A program made the translations under genes and the position numbers. From NCBI RefSeq assembly GCF_001693515.2, contig NZ_CP042968.1:930001-994000 (forward strand): a stretch of 64,000 bases of DNA, given 5' to 3'. Of the stretch, positions 53,373 through 62,243 are shown piece by piece. The notes under the pieces are model-generated. The model worked only from the letters and a program-made list of their open reading frames with translations, did no database searches and was not told the DNA's origin. Positions within the stretch are counted from its first letter, which is position 1. Every line of letters starts with the position of its first letter. The DNA comes from Bradyrhizobium paxllaeri (GTDB lineage Bacteria > Pseudomonadota > Alphaproteobacteria > Rhizobiales > Xanthobacteraceae).

Positions 53373-53512
53373 TGCATTCCCCTTGGTTGAAATCAGCCGC
53401 GACCTGAGCGAGATGTCAGCATGGATCGAGGTCGGACCAGCACGATCGATGCCGCGATTGTCGCCGAAAGCAGGCGTGGGCCTGGTGCCTGCATCCGGAT
53501 GGGAGTTACGAA

Positions 53513-54352
53513 ATGAGCGCTACAAGAACCGGTTCCGGCGTCGAGCGTCGCTTTGTTACGACGCCTCTTGGGCGCATCCATGTCGCCACGGCGGGAACCG
53601 GCTTTGCCGTTCTCCTGCTGCATCAGACGCCGCGTTCGTGGGATGAATACCGCGACGTGCTGCCGCTGCTCGGCCGCGATTTCCGCGCCATCGCGATGGA
53701 CACGCTGGGCTTCGGAGATTCCGACCGACCGACCGGTGATCCCTCGATCGAACTGTGGGCCGAGGGCGCGTTCGCGGTGCTCGATGCGCTGGAAGAGCCA
53801 CGCGCCGCCATTGTCGGTCATCATACCGGCGCGGCGATTGCGGTGGAGATGGCCGCGTCGGCGCCTGCGCGCGTCAGCGCGCTGGTGCTCTCGGCCTGTC
53901 CGTTCGTCGATGCGGCGCGGCGGGCCAAGCACCACGGCATGCGGGTGATCGATGATGTCGAGACGCGTGCCGACGGCTCCCATCTCACGGAGCTCTGGGC
54001 GCGCCGGCAGCCGTTCTATCCCGCTGATGACACCGATCTGCTGCAGCGCTTCATGGTCGACGCGCTGCGGGCCGGCGAGATGGCGGCGGAAGGCCACCGG
54101 GTGGTGAATCGCTATCGAATGGAGGATCGTCTGGGAAGCATCCAGTGTCCCACGCTGGTCATTGCTCCGACAGGCGATCCGCACGTTCATCCCGTGGCTC
54201 CAAAGGTCGCTGGAGCGATCGGTGGCAGTATCTTGCGTGAGCTCTCAGGAGGCATGGTGCCGCTTCCCGATCAGATGCCGGAGGCTTTTGCCGGAATGGT
54301 CCGTGACTTCGTTGCCGCGCAGGTGGCCAAGACTCAGGCAGTCAAGACCTGA
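53513..54352 (+). CDS. alpha/beta-hydrolase-fold protein without a nucleophile serine
   Basis: A 279-residue protein. The oxyanion region LLLHQTPRSWDEY and the GFGDSDRP turn are typical of the haloalkane dehalogenase/epoxide hydrolase group. At the nucleophile elbow the sequence is GHHTG (102-106) where GxSxG or GxDxG is expected, so residue 104 is His. The acid and His (GGMVPLPDQMPEAFA, no clear His) are uncertain. It may be a cofactor-free oxygenase-like or lyase member of the fold rather than an esterase. Divergent from the ABC operon; 140-base shared upstream region. Confidence 0.8.
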   Translation: MSATRTGSGVERRFVTTPLGRIHVATAGTGFAVLLLHQTPRSWDEYRDVLPLLGRDFRAIAMDTLGFGDSDRPTGDPSIELWAEGAFAVLDALEEPRAAIVGHHTGAAIAVEMAASAPARVSALVLSACPFVDAARRAKHHGMRVIDDVETRADGSHLTELWARRQPFYPADDTDLLQRFMVDALRAGEMAAEGHRVVNRYRMEDRLGSIQCPTLVIAPTGDPHVHPVAPKVAGAIGGSILRELSGGMVPLPDQMPEAFAGMVRDFVAAQVAKTQAVKT

Positions 54353-54847
54353 AACGGCGGGGCCAGCCGCGGCGAGTGCGAACCCGCCCGTAGCACGCGC
54401 TGTTCCGAGGTCGATGATCTCAGCCACGATTGAAGAGCCTTTATCAACGCAACCATCAGCGCGACGTGCATCTGTGCACGGCGGCGCCCACTCCCTGTCA
54501 ATTGTTTAAAGCCTAAAGTATTTCTCGGCTGCAGGTCAATACGCCAGATTCGCGCTCGGCGGAAAAAATTTGCGGCACTGCGAGCGGCTGGGAAAGCCGA
54601 ATTCGCTTGTGCAAAAGGGTGAGGCGCTATCTGCCTGTCCTTTCGGCAAACCGATCTTGTCGTGCGCAGCGCGCGCCTGCGCGCGGTTCAATTGACGCCA
54701 AAATTATTTTGTGGTTGAAATATTTCAGTCGATGGGATGGCGCCACTCTATAACGCGCCTACGCAACGACAGGCGTGTGCGTATCGTTACCCTCGTGCTG
54801 TGGGGGGCGAGGCTCCGCACACTTCGCCTGTGAACAGGATATCCGCT
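54353..54847. other. intergenic region upstream of the racemase-thiolase operon
   Basis: 495 bases without a supported gene. It holds the palindrome-like site at 54503 and an AT-rich stretch near 54700-54725 (CAAAATTATTTTGTGG, TTGAAATATTTCAG) that is the best place for the promoter of the plus operon beginning at 54848. Confidence 0.45.
54503..54520. promoter_or_regulatory. candidate operator shared with 62244
   Basis: TGTTTAAAGCCTAAAGTA matches TACTTTAAGCCTAAACTA at 62244-62261 in 14 of 18 positions, including the AAGCCTAAA core. Both lie upstream of catabolic transcription units in this cluster. Confidence 0.45.
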
Positions 54848-55639
54848 GTGCGCATCTTCTGGCAGAGCTTCGTCGACCAGGCTACGAGCGCGTCCTACAT
54901 GGCGCGGCTTGCGGCCTATCTGAACGAGATCGCAGCACCCGGCACCAGTGTCCATGTCGAGGGCATCACTCCCGCCGATCGCGACTTCGGCCGGCTGGCC
55001 GAATTCCGCTGTGCGATCCAGGCCGTCGATAATGGCATCGCGGCGAAGGAGAACGGCTTCGATGCTTATGTCATGGGCCACTTCCAGGATCCCGGATTGT
55101 ATGAACTGCGTTCGGCGCTGACGATTCCCGTGGTTGGCGCCGGCGAGGCCACGCTGCTGGCGGCCTCGCAGCTTGGCCGTCGCCTCGGCCTTGTCACGCT
55201 CGATAGCGCTTTCGAGGTCTGGCATTACGAGCAGGCCGATCGTTACGGGCTTTCCGGCCGCGTGGTGCATGTCACCGGCATGGGTTGCCGCCCCGAAGAT
55301 TTCAGCGCAGCGTTCGCGGGCGATACCGCGGCAAGGGCGCGCATGCTGAGCGACTTTGCAGCCTGCGCGCAGCCGCTGGTCGATCGCGGCGCCGACGTCG
55401 TCATCCCGGCCGGCGTGTTGCCCGGTCTCCTGATTGCGAGCGAGCACGGTTTCAAGGTCGGTCATGCGCCGGTGGTGAACTGCGCGGCGGTGGCGCTGAA
55501 GAGCGCCGAGATGTGGGTGCAGTTGCAGCGCCTCAACGGCACCGAGCCGAGCCGTGGACCGAGTTTTGCGCTGGCCAATGACCGCGCCCGCCAGGATTTC
55601 CGCGCCATCGTCGCGCGCACGCAAGCCGACAAACCCTAG
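54848..55639 (+). CDS. Asp/Glu/hydantoin racemase-family protein
   Basis: A 263-residue protein. The family fold shows FDAYVMGHFQDPGLYELRSA, IPVVGAGEATLLAASQLG and a second half-site VIPAGVLPGLL. The two Cys of true racemases are not in their usual places: the first (normally C-x-D/S) reads GHFQDP, the second is Ala. It therefore belongs to the maleate isomerase / arylmalonate decarboxylase-like superfamily in the broad sense, activity unknown. GTG start 54848 is backed by AGGA. Confidence 0.75.
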   Translation: MRIFWQSFVDQATSASYMARLAAYLNEIAAPGTSVHVEGITPADRDFGRLAEFRCAIQAVDNGIAAKENGFDAYVMGHFQDPGLYELRSALTIPVVGAGEATLLAASQLGRRLGLVTLDSAFEVWHYEQADRYGLSGRVVHVTGMGCRPEDFSAAFAGDTAARARMLSDFAACAQPLVDRGADVVIPAGVLPGLLIASEHGFKVGHAPVVNCAAVALKSAEMWVQLQRLNGTEPSRGPSFALANDRARQDFRAIVARTQADKP

Positions 55640-55648
55640 GGATAGAAC

Positions 55649-56077
55649 ATGCTGCAGCCAGACAAGATTCTGTATGAAGCCGAGGTGACGGCAACCGGCG
55701 GGCGCGATGGCAAGGCCGCGAGCGACGACGGGCTGTTGTCGGTGGCGCTGTCGCTGCCGAAATCGCTGGGCGGTCCGGGCGGGCCGGGCACCAATCCCGA
55801 ACAGCTTTTTGCCGCGGGCTATGCGGCGTGCTTCCTCGGTGCGGTGAAGCTCGTTGCGCGCACCCGCAAGATCACGCCGTCGGCGGAACCGACCGTCACC
55901 GCCAAGGTCGGCATGGGCCCGGTCGAGGTCGGCTATGCGCTGACGGTCGAGCTTAAGGTGCAACTCCCGGGGCTGGAGAAAGCCGTGGCGGAGGAAGTCG
56001 TTGCCGGCGCCCATGAGCGCTGCCCTTATTCCAACGCAACGCGCGGCAATATCGACGTCAAGCTGACCGTGCTCTGA
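55649..56077 (+). CDS. Ohr/OsmC-family peroxidase
   Basis: A 142-residue organic-hydroperoxide-resistance-type protein. Both redox cysteines are present, in GYAACFLGAVKLVA and ERCPYSNATRGNIDVKL, and the NPEQLFAAGYAAC block is diagnostic. It reduces organic peroxides with dihydrolipoamide. Here it is embedded in the catabolic operon (9 bases after the racemase-like gene), which suggests protection from peroxides made by the dioxygenase. Confidence 0.92.
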   Translation: MLQPDKILYEAEVTATGGRDGKAASDDGLLSVALSLPKSLGGPGGPGTNPEQLFAAGYAACFLGAVKLVARTRKITPSAEPTVTAKVGMGPVEVGYALTVELKVQLPGLEKAVAEEVVAGAHERCPYSNATRGNIDVKLTVL

Positions 56078-56103
56078 ACGGCTCACAGGAACCCGGCAGT
56101 CCG

Positions 56104-57282
56104 ATGCAGAACTCCATCCGCACACCTTACGACCGGGTCGTGATGGCGGTTCCGGTGACGATTCCTTACGTGCGCTATTCGATTGAAAGCGCGCAGTGGT
56201 GGATCGGCCGCGCACTGAAGGAACTGGTCGACGGCGCCGGGATTACGCCTCGCGATATCGACGGATTCTGCGTTTCGAGTTTTACGGCGGGGCTCGATAG
56301 CGGGATCGGACTTACCCAGCATTTCGGTCTTTGCGTGCGCTGGATCGATACCATTCCGCTCGGCGGCGCGAGCGCGATTGCCGCGCTCCGCCGCGCCGCA
56401 CGGGCCGTGCAGGCGGGTGACGCCCGCATCGTGGCCTGCGTCGCCGGCGATACCAACCACGTCGATTCCTTCCGCTACACGCTGGAGAATTTTTCGCGCT
56501 TCAACCAGGACGCCGTCTATCCCTATGGCGCCGGCGGCGCCAATGCGAGCTTTGCGCTGATCGCACGCAACTACATGCGGATATTCGGCGCAACGCGCGA
56601 GGACTTTGGCAAGATCGCGGTTGCCCAGCGCAGCAATGCGCTGCGCAATCCCCATGCCCTGATGAAGGCGCCGCTGACCATCGAGCAATACATGTCGGCG
56701 CGGCCGATTGCCGATCCGATCCATCTGTTCGACTGCGTGATGCCGTGCGCCGGCGCGGAGGCGTTCCTCGTGATGAGCGAGGACGTCGCCGCATCGTTGA
56801 AACTGCCCGCCGTCAAGATCCTCGCCACCATCGAGCGCCACAACGCGTTCGGCGACGATCCCGTTCAGGTGCGGGGCGGCTGGGCGATGGACATCGACGA
56901 GCTCTACGCAATGGCCGGCGTCAAGCCTGACGATCTCGATTTCGTCCAGACCTACGATGATTATCCCGTGATCTCGATGATGCAGTTCGAGGATCTCGGC
57001 TTCTGCCGCAAGGGCGAGGGGCCGGATTTCGTCAGGCAGCACGATCTGACGATCGACGGCAGCTTCCCGCACAACACGTCCGGCGGCCAGCTCTCGGTTG
57101 GGCAGGCCGGCGCAGGCGGCGCCTATCTCGGGGTGGTCGAGGCGATGCGTCAGGTGCTTGGGCAGGCCGGTCCGACGCAGGTAAGGGATGCGCGCATCGG
57201 GTTGGCATCGGGCTTTGGAATGATCAATTATGATCGCGGCCTCGCCTCGGGCGCGGCGATCCTTGCGGGAGCGGGCTCATGA
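56104..57282 (+). CDS. thiolase-fold protein lacking catalytic Cys and His; probable retro-aldolase
   Basis: A 392-residue thiolase-superfamily protein of the SCP2/lipid-transfer subgroup. In place of the nucleophile Cys block the sequence reads IDTIPLGGASAIAAL (87-91 GGASA), and the C-terminal His motif (GHPxGATG) is GGQLSVGQAGAGG. Both thiolytic residues are thus lost. Members with this pattern that partner a DUF35 protein include steroid side-chain aldolases (Ltp2 with ChsH2), which cleave tertiary beta-hydroxyacyl-CoA by retro-aldol reaction. The DUF35 partner is the next gene, overlapping by 4 bases. Confidence 0.85.
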   Translation: MQNSIRTPYDRVVMAVPVTIPYVRYSIESAQWWIGRALKELVDGAGITPRDIDGFCVSSFTAGLDSGIGLTQHFGLCVRWIDTIPLGGASAIAALRRAARAVQAGDARIVACVAGDTNHVDSFRYTLENFSRFNQDAVYPYGAGGANASFALIARNYMRIFGATREDFGKIAVAQRSNALRNPHALMKAPLTIEQYMSARPIADPIHLFDCVMPCAGAEAFLVMSEDVAASLKLPAVKILATIERHNAFGDDPVQVRGGWAMDIDELYAMAGVKPDDLDFVQTYDDYPVISMMQFEDLGFCRKGEGPDFVRQHDLTIDGSFPHNTSGGQLSVGQAGAGGAYLGVVEAMRQVLGQAGPTQVRDARIGLASGFGMINYDRGLASGAAILAGAGS

Positions 57283-58520
57283 TCGAGCCGATCGCAAAGC
57301 CGCGCCGGAAAAATCCGCTGCTGCGCACGCGGCTGCCGACGTCGCCGCCGCGCGCGCGCAGCCGTGCATCGCACGGCTTTACGCGGGCCGCCGCCGAGGG
57401 TCGCTTCATGCTGCAGCGTTGCGGCGCCTGCGAAACATTCTGCTATCCGGTGCGCGACGCCTGTCCGGCGTGCCTTTCCGCCGATCTCGTCTTCACCGAC
57501 GCGCCGCGGCGCGGAACGCTTTTGTCCGAAACCACGCTGCACATTCCGGCCGATGTGCACTTCCGCGAACGCGCGCCGTGGCGCGTCGGTCTGGTCGCGA
57601 TGGAATGCGGGCCGAAACTGGTGACACACCTGCATGCCGATTGCGAAGAGGGCAAGCCGGTCGTGATGTCGTTTCAACTGGACAAGAGCGGGCAGGCCGT
57701 GGCCTTCGCCCATCCCGAACGGGAGACATCGAACATGACGGATGACAGGCAGTGGCGTGAGATGACCGCCGATCCGAAATTCCGGCGCGCTCTGGTGACG
57801 AACGGGCGCAGCATTGTCGGCCAGGAAGTCGTGGCCGCACTGAAAGCAGCCGGCGCGTCGATCGTGTTTGTCGGCGTCGCCGAGCCATGGAAGCCGTTCC
57901 GCGGCGAGGAAACGTTGCGCGGGCTGGAGGGCGTCCAGATCGTCCCGCTCGATATCGGCGACGAGAAGTCGGTTGCCGATCTGGCGGCCGATATCGGCGG
58001 CAAGGTCGATATTCTCGTCAATACCACCGAGCATGTCCGTTCCGGCGGACTGCTCGACCGGCAAGGTACCAGCGTCGTGCGCGACGAGATCGACCAGACC
58101 TATCTCGGCTTCGTGCATCTGGCGCAGGCATTCGGACCCGCGATGCGGATGCGGGGCTCCGATGGCGTCAACAGCGCCGCCGCCTGGGTCAATATCCTGT
58201 CGGTCTATGCGCTGGCGAACTGGCCAATGTTCGGGGCCTATTCGGCGTCGCAGGCGGCCGCGCTCTCGCTGTCGCACTCCTTGCGCGCGGAGCTTCGGCC
58301 GGGCGGCGTCAAGGTGGTGAACGTGTTCACGGGTCCGCTCGATATCGAATGGTTCCAGACGGTGCCGCCGCCGAAGGTCGCGCCGCGCGCGGTGGCGAAT
58401 GCGATCGTGTCGGCGCTCAAGCGTGGACTCGAAGATGTTTTTGTGGGCGATGTCGCCGAGGACATTCGCCAGCGCCTTGCGGCCAATCCCAAGGCGGTCG
58501 AGCGTGAACTTGGGTCGTAG
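57279..58520 (+). CDS. DUF35 zinc-ribbon/OB-fold fused to a degenerate SDR domain
   Basis: A 413-residue fusion. Residues ~40-145: DUF35 with a rubredoxin-like zinc ribbon, C48-x2-C51 and C62-x2-C65, then an OB fold that binds acyl-CoA. Residues ~168-410: an SDR fold with poor cofactor motif (VTNGRSIVGQEV), and Y321-SAS-Q325 in place of Y-x3-K, so it is probably inactive as a dehydrogenase. An internal ATG (57735) behind GGGAG could yield the SDR part alone, hinting at two ancestral genes. In benzylsuccinate degradation, DUF35, thiolase and SDR genes (BbsA-D) also cluster. Confidence 0.85.
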   Translation: MIEPIAKPRRKNPLLRTRLPTSPPRARSRASHGFTRAAAEGRFMLQRCGACETFCYPVRDACPACLSADLVFTDAPRRGTLLSETTLHIPADVHFRERAPWRVGLVAMECGPKLVTHLHADCEEGKPVVMSFQLDKSGQAVAFAHPERETSNMTDDRQWREMTADPKFRRALVTNGRSIVGQEVVAALKAAGASIVFVGVAEPWKPFRGEETLRGLEGVQIVPLDIGDEKSVADLAADIGGKVDILVNTTEHVRSGGLLDRQGTSVVRDEIDQTYLGFVHLAQAFGPAMRMRGSDGVNSAAAWVNILSVYALANWPMFGAYSASQAAALSLSHSLRAELRPGGVKVVNVFTGPLDIEWFQTVPPPKVAPRAVANAIVSALKRGLEDVFVGDVAEDIRQRLAANPKAVERELGS

Positions 58521-58544
58521 CTTGTTGAGAACGGGAGAAGCGCA

Positions 58545-59330
58545 ATGGACAGCAACAGTCTCATGCAGTTTGCCGGCGCGGTTGCATCCGGCGCGGTGCG
58601 CGTCGTCGATCTGACCTTTACGCTCAGTCCTGATTTCCCAGTCATCGTGCTGCCGCCCGAGTTCGGCCAGGCCGCACCGGTCCGCATCCAGCAGATTTCG
58701 CGTTATGATGCGAGTGGTCCCGCCTGGTACTGGAACAACCTGACTTTCGGCGAACACACGGGCACGCATTTCGACGCGCCGATCCACTGGTTCACCGGCA
58801 AGGACCTGCCGAACAATTCGGTCGACACGCTGCCGGTCCGCGACATGATCGCGCCGGCCTGCGTGATCGATTGCTCGGCAGAGGCTGCGCAGGATGCGGA
58901 TTTCCTTTTGACGATCCCGATCGTCGAGGCCTGGGAAAAACGCCACGGACGGATTCCGGAACGGCACTGGGTGCTACTGCGCACCGACTGGTCCAAGAAA
59001 GGCTGGCGCGACTACGCCAACCTCAAGGACGACGGCGCGCATACGCCCGGACCGGATGCGGCCGTGATGCGCTGGCTGGTCGAGGAGCGCGGCGTCATCG
59101 GTTTTGGCACCGAGACGATCGGAACCGATGCCGGCCAGGCCGGTCATCTCGATCCGCCCTATCCGGCGCATCATTTCCTGCATGGCGGCGGGCGTTACGG
59201 CCTGCAATGCTTGTGCAATCTCGATCAGTTGCCGCCGACGGGTGCTGTGATCGTGGCAGCACCGCTAAAAATCCAGAACGGCTCGGGCAGTCCGCTGCGT
59301 GTCCTTGCGCTGGTGCCCAGGCAGGGCTGA
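58545..59330 (+). CDS. cyclase-family metal hydrolase, isatin-hydrolase-like
   Basis: A 261-residue enzyme of the Pfam cyclase family. The metal signature is HTGTHFDAPIHW (71-82; H71, H75, D77, H81), preceded by WYWNNLTFGE. Known members are kynurenine formamidases and isatin hydrolases, which open a ring amide using Mn or Zn. In this setting isatin hydrolase (isatin to isatinate) is the best fit, since isatin is an intermediate of indole-acetate degradation in Bradyrhizobium. It follows the DUF35-SDR gene by 24 bases. Confidence 0.85.
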   Translation: MDSNSLMQFAGAVASGAVRVVDLTFTLSPDFPVIVLPPEFGQAAPVRIQQISRYDASGPAWYWNNLTFGEHTGTHFDAPIHWFTGKDLPNNSVDTLPVRDMIAPACVIDCSAEAAQDADFLLTIPIVEAWEKRHGRIPERHWVLLRTDWSKKGWRDYANLKDDGAHTPGPDAAVMRWLVEERGVIGFGTETIGTDAGQAGHLDPPYPAHHFLHGGGRYGLQCLCNLDQLPPTGAVIVAAPLKIQNGSGSPLRVLALVPRQG

Positions 59331-59357
59331 ACCTTTTCGTCGACATCGAGTGACATC

Positions 59358-60515
59358 ATGAAAAAGAAAAATATCTTGTTGATCGGCGCCGCGCTTCTGC
59401 TCGGCGCTTCTGCGCCGGCGCGGGCCGAGATTCTCGTCGGTTTCGTCACCGGCCTGAGCGGGCCGGTATCCTCGATCGGGGTGCCGAACGCCAAGGGCCT
59501 GGCCGCAGGCCAGGCCTATATCGGCGAGGTCGATGGCGAGAAAGTACGCGTCATCCAGCTCGACGACGGCTCGGACCCGGCCGCGTCGACGCGCAACGCG
59601 CGCAAGCTGGTTGAGCAGGAAAAGGTCGACTTCCTGATCGGCACGTCAGGCGCACCGCAGACGCTGGCGATGGCGACCGCAGCGATCGAGATGAAGGTGC
59701 CGATGGTGGCGGTCTCGCCGATCGCGCCGGTTCCGGCCGGGGAGGGCGGGCCGTGGGTGGTGCAGACACCGCAGCCGACGCCGCTGCTCGTGCAGGGTAT
59801 CGTCGATCACATGAAGAACCGCAACGTGAAGACCGTAGCCTTCATCGGCTTCTCCGACGCCTTTGGCGACCTGATGTATAATTCGCTGCTGCAAAGCGCC
59901 GAGAAAGCCGGGATCAAGGTGATCGCCAACGAACGCTATGCGCGCTCCGACAATTCGGTCACCGCGCAGGTGCTGCGTGCGGTCTCCCTGCGTCCCGATG
60001 CGATCATGCTGGGCGGCACCGGAACGCCTGGCGCGCTGCCCGTGATTGCGCTGGCGGAGCGCGGATACAAAGGGCCGCTCTACGGCAATCACGGTATGAT
60101 CAGCGCGGATTTCCTGCGGCTGGCCGGCAAATCGGCCGAAGGCATCATCTGCCCGACTGGGCCGGTGACGGCGGGTGAACAGCTTCCCGAGAGCAATCCG
60201 ATCCGCAAGGTCGTTCTCGCCTTCCGGGCGGCCTATGAAAAGGCCAATGGCGAGGCGCCGGCCGATGCGTTTTCGCCCTATGCGTTCGATGGCTGGCTGG
60301 TGTTCATGGATGCGGTCAAACGCGCAAAGGCATCAGGGGCGACGCCCGGCACGCCGGCGTTCCGCAACGCGCTGCGCGAGGCGCTGTTCACGACCAAGGA
60401 TGTGGTCGGCGCGCACGGCATCTACAGCTACACGCCCGCTGATCGCCACGGCGTCGACGACCGTGCGCGGATCCTGGTCCAGATCGAAAACGGGAAGTAC
60501 AAGTTGCTGCCGTAA
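59358..60515 (+). CDS. periplasmic substrate-binding protein of Liv type (2)
   Basis: A 385-residue type I binding protein with signal peptide (NILLIGAALLLGASAPARA). ILVGFVTGLSGPVSSIGVPN and VIQLDDGSDPAASTRNARKL mirror the protein at 52224. No permease or ATPase genes accompany it, so it probably feeds the Liv operon at 48.7-52.2 kb with a second ligand. Last gene of the plus operon; its stop is 16 bases from the end of the convergent ligase gene. Confidence 0.92.
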   Translation: MKKKNILLIGAALLLGASAPARAEILVGFVTGLSGPVSSIGVPNAKGLAAGQAYIGEVDGEKVRVIQLDDGSDPAASTRNARKLVEQEKVDFLIGTSGAPQTLAMATAAIEMKVPMVAVSPIAPVPAGEGGPWVVQTPQPTPLLVQGIVDHMKNRNVKTVAFIGFSDAFGDLMYNSLLQSAEKAGIKVIANERYARSDNSVTAQVLRAVSLRPDAIMLGGTGTPGALPVIALAERGYKGPLYGNHGMISADFLRLAGKSAEGIICPTGPVTAGEQLPESNPIRKVVLAFRAAYEKANGEAPADAFSPYAFDGWLVFMDAVKRAKASGATPGTPAFRNALREALFTTKDVVGAHGIYSYTPADRHGVDDRARILVQIENGKYKLLP

Positions 60516-60531
60516 GGATGGCAGCTACGGG

Positions 60532-62163
60532 TCAGGCGTGGCGCAGCTTCGCTTTCAGCGCGCGCATGTCGATGGCGCGGTTGACGCTGACGGCTTCTGC
60601 TGCGAGCGTCTTGATCTCGCCCCGGGCGAGCTTGCGCGTTGACGACAGCGGCAGTTCCTCGACGATGGCGATGTAGCCGGGCACCTTGTGATAGGCGAGG
60701 CGCTCGGCGCAGGTTTTGACGATCGATGTCGCAAGCTCTGCAGCATCGTCGACCTTTACGTTCGGCACGATGAACGCAAAAACTTCCTCGCCGCGGATGT
60801 CGTCGGGAACCGGCGTTACTGCGCATCCGCTAATGCGCGTGTCCATATGAAGCGCGCTTTCGACCTCGAGCACGCCGATGTTTTCGCCGCTGCGCCGCAC
60901 GATGGTCTTCTTGCGATCGAAGAAATACATCAGCCCGTCTTCGTCGGCGAAGACGAGGTCTCCGGTGTGGAACCAGCCACCTTGCCACGCCGCTTCGGTG
61001 GCTTCCTCATCCTTCAGGTAACCGCTGAAGAATCCGGCCCTGATATCATCGCCTTTGGCACGGACCAGCAGTTCGCCGGGTTTGCCGAGCGCGACATCGG
61101 TACCCTGATCGTCAACGAGGCGATATTCCATGCCTTGAGACGGCCGGCCGACGCAGCGCGCGCCAAAGCCTGCCGGCTCGCGCGACGTGGTGGTGGCCGC
61201 CGCGCCGCCGGTCTCGGTCATCGCCCAGGCCTCGACGATCGGGATGCGATAACGCTCCTCGAAGGTGGCGCGGTGGCGGACATCGACGCCGGGGGCGAAA
61301 GCAAATCGCACGCGATGCTGGCGTTCGACTTCAGTTGCGGGCAGTTGCAACAGAATGGCAGGGATGACGCCGAGACAATGCACGACGGTCGCGCCGCTGT
61401 CGGCCACGCATTGCCACCAGCGATTGGCATGAAAGCGGTCCAGCGGCACCACGGCGCCGCCCAATACCATCATGCCGACGGCGCTGCAGCCGAGCGCGTT
61501 CATGTGAAACATCGGCAGCGGCGTCAGGTTGATCTCGCGGTCCGGCTGCAGTTCGGCGACGCCGCCCTGCCCGAGGTACCAGTCGGCGACCTGCAGGAAA
61601 TAGCGGTTCGAGAGCATGCAGCCTTTCGGCTTGCCGGTGCTGCCTGAGGTGAACAGCAGCGCGCATTCGCCGTTGAACTCGGGGCTTTGGCCGGCGACAT
61701 CAGTCTGGCACGGCGGAATGCGGCTATCGGTATCGATCAGGCGGGCGCGGCCGAGCGCCGCATCTTTCGTCACATGGATGCGATCGGGCGTTGCCACCAG
61801 CAGGTCCGCCTGCGACAGTTCAAGCTGGAACGACAATTCGTCGGGGCGGACGTCGGGGTTGATCGGAACGATCGAAACCCCGAGCGCATTGAGCGCAAGC
61901 CAATGCAGGAAAAAGACCGGGCGGTTTTCCAGCAGCAAGGCAACCCGCGCCCCGCGTCCATAGCCGGCGGCTGCATATTCCGCGCGAAGCCGGTCGACCT
62001 CGGTCTTGAACGCGCCATATTCGATCCTGAATCCTGCTGGCGCGTAGGGCAATTGCGCACTCGCAGGCGCCAGCAGGAATGGCGCGTCCGGCCGCCTCGT
62101 GGCGGTGGCCGCGAAGGCGTCGGATGGCGATCGATAGGGAGTGTCGAGGCTCATTACGGACAT
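60532..62163 (-). CDS. AMP-forming acyl/aryl-CoA ligase (1)
   Basis: A 543-residue ANL-superfamily enzyme. ATP-binding LLFTSGSTGKPKGCMLS, the A5-type EAWAMTETGG, WFHTGDLVFAD and the C-terminal lysine region VPGYIAIVEELPLSSTRKLA are all intact. It would activate a carboxylic acid to its CoA thioester via the acyl-adenylate. ATG 62163 and 62154 are both possible. Divergent from a second ligase; a palindromic site lies between them at 62244. Confidence 0.9.
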   Translation of the reverse strand: MSVMSLDTPYRSPSDAFAATATRRPDAPFLLAPASAQLPYAPAGFRIEYGAFKTEVDRLRAEYAAAGYGRGARVALLLENRPVFFLHWLALNALGVSIVPINPDVRPDELSFQLELSQADLLVATPDRIHVTKDAALGRARLIDTDSRIPPCQTDVAGQSPEFNGECALLFTSGSTGKPKGCMLSNRYFLQVADWYLGQGGVAELQPDREINLTPLPMFHMNALGCSAVGMMVLGGAVVPLDRFHANRWWQCVADSGATVVHCLGVIPAILLQLPATEVERQHRVRFAFAPGVDVRHRATFEERYRIPIVEAWAMTETGGAAATTTSREPAGFGARCVGRPSQGMEYRLVDDQGTDVALGKPGELLVRAKGDDIRAGFFSGYLKDEEATEAAWQGGWFHTGDLVFADEDGLMYFFDRKKTIVRRSGENIGVLEVESALHMDTRISGCAVTPVPDDIRGEEVFAFIVPNVKVDDAAELATSIVKTCAERLAYHKVPGYIAIVEELPLSSTRKLARGEIKTLAAEAVSVNRAIDMRALKAKLRHA

Positions 62164-62243
62164 CGCTCCTGTTCATATCCTGCTGCCACACGGCGCTGGC
62201 CGGAAGTCCGCACGCGGCCCTTGCCGCGGCGGTTTTCGGCGAA

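Noticed and set aside
54725..56215. 496-codon minus-strand frame opposite the racemase and OsmC genes
   Set aside because: Antisense artefact across three well-supported genes.
57228..58967. 579-codon minus-strand frame opposite the DUF35-SDR and cyclase genes
   Set aside because: Antisense artefact spanning two real genes and their junction.
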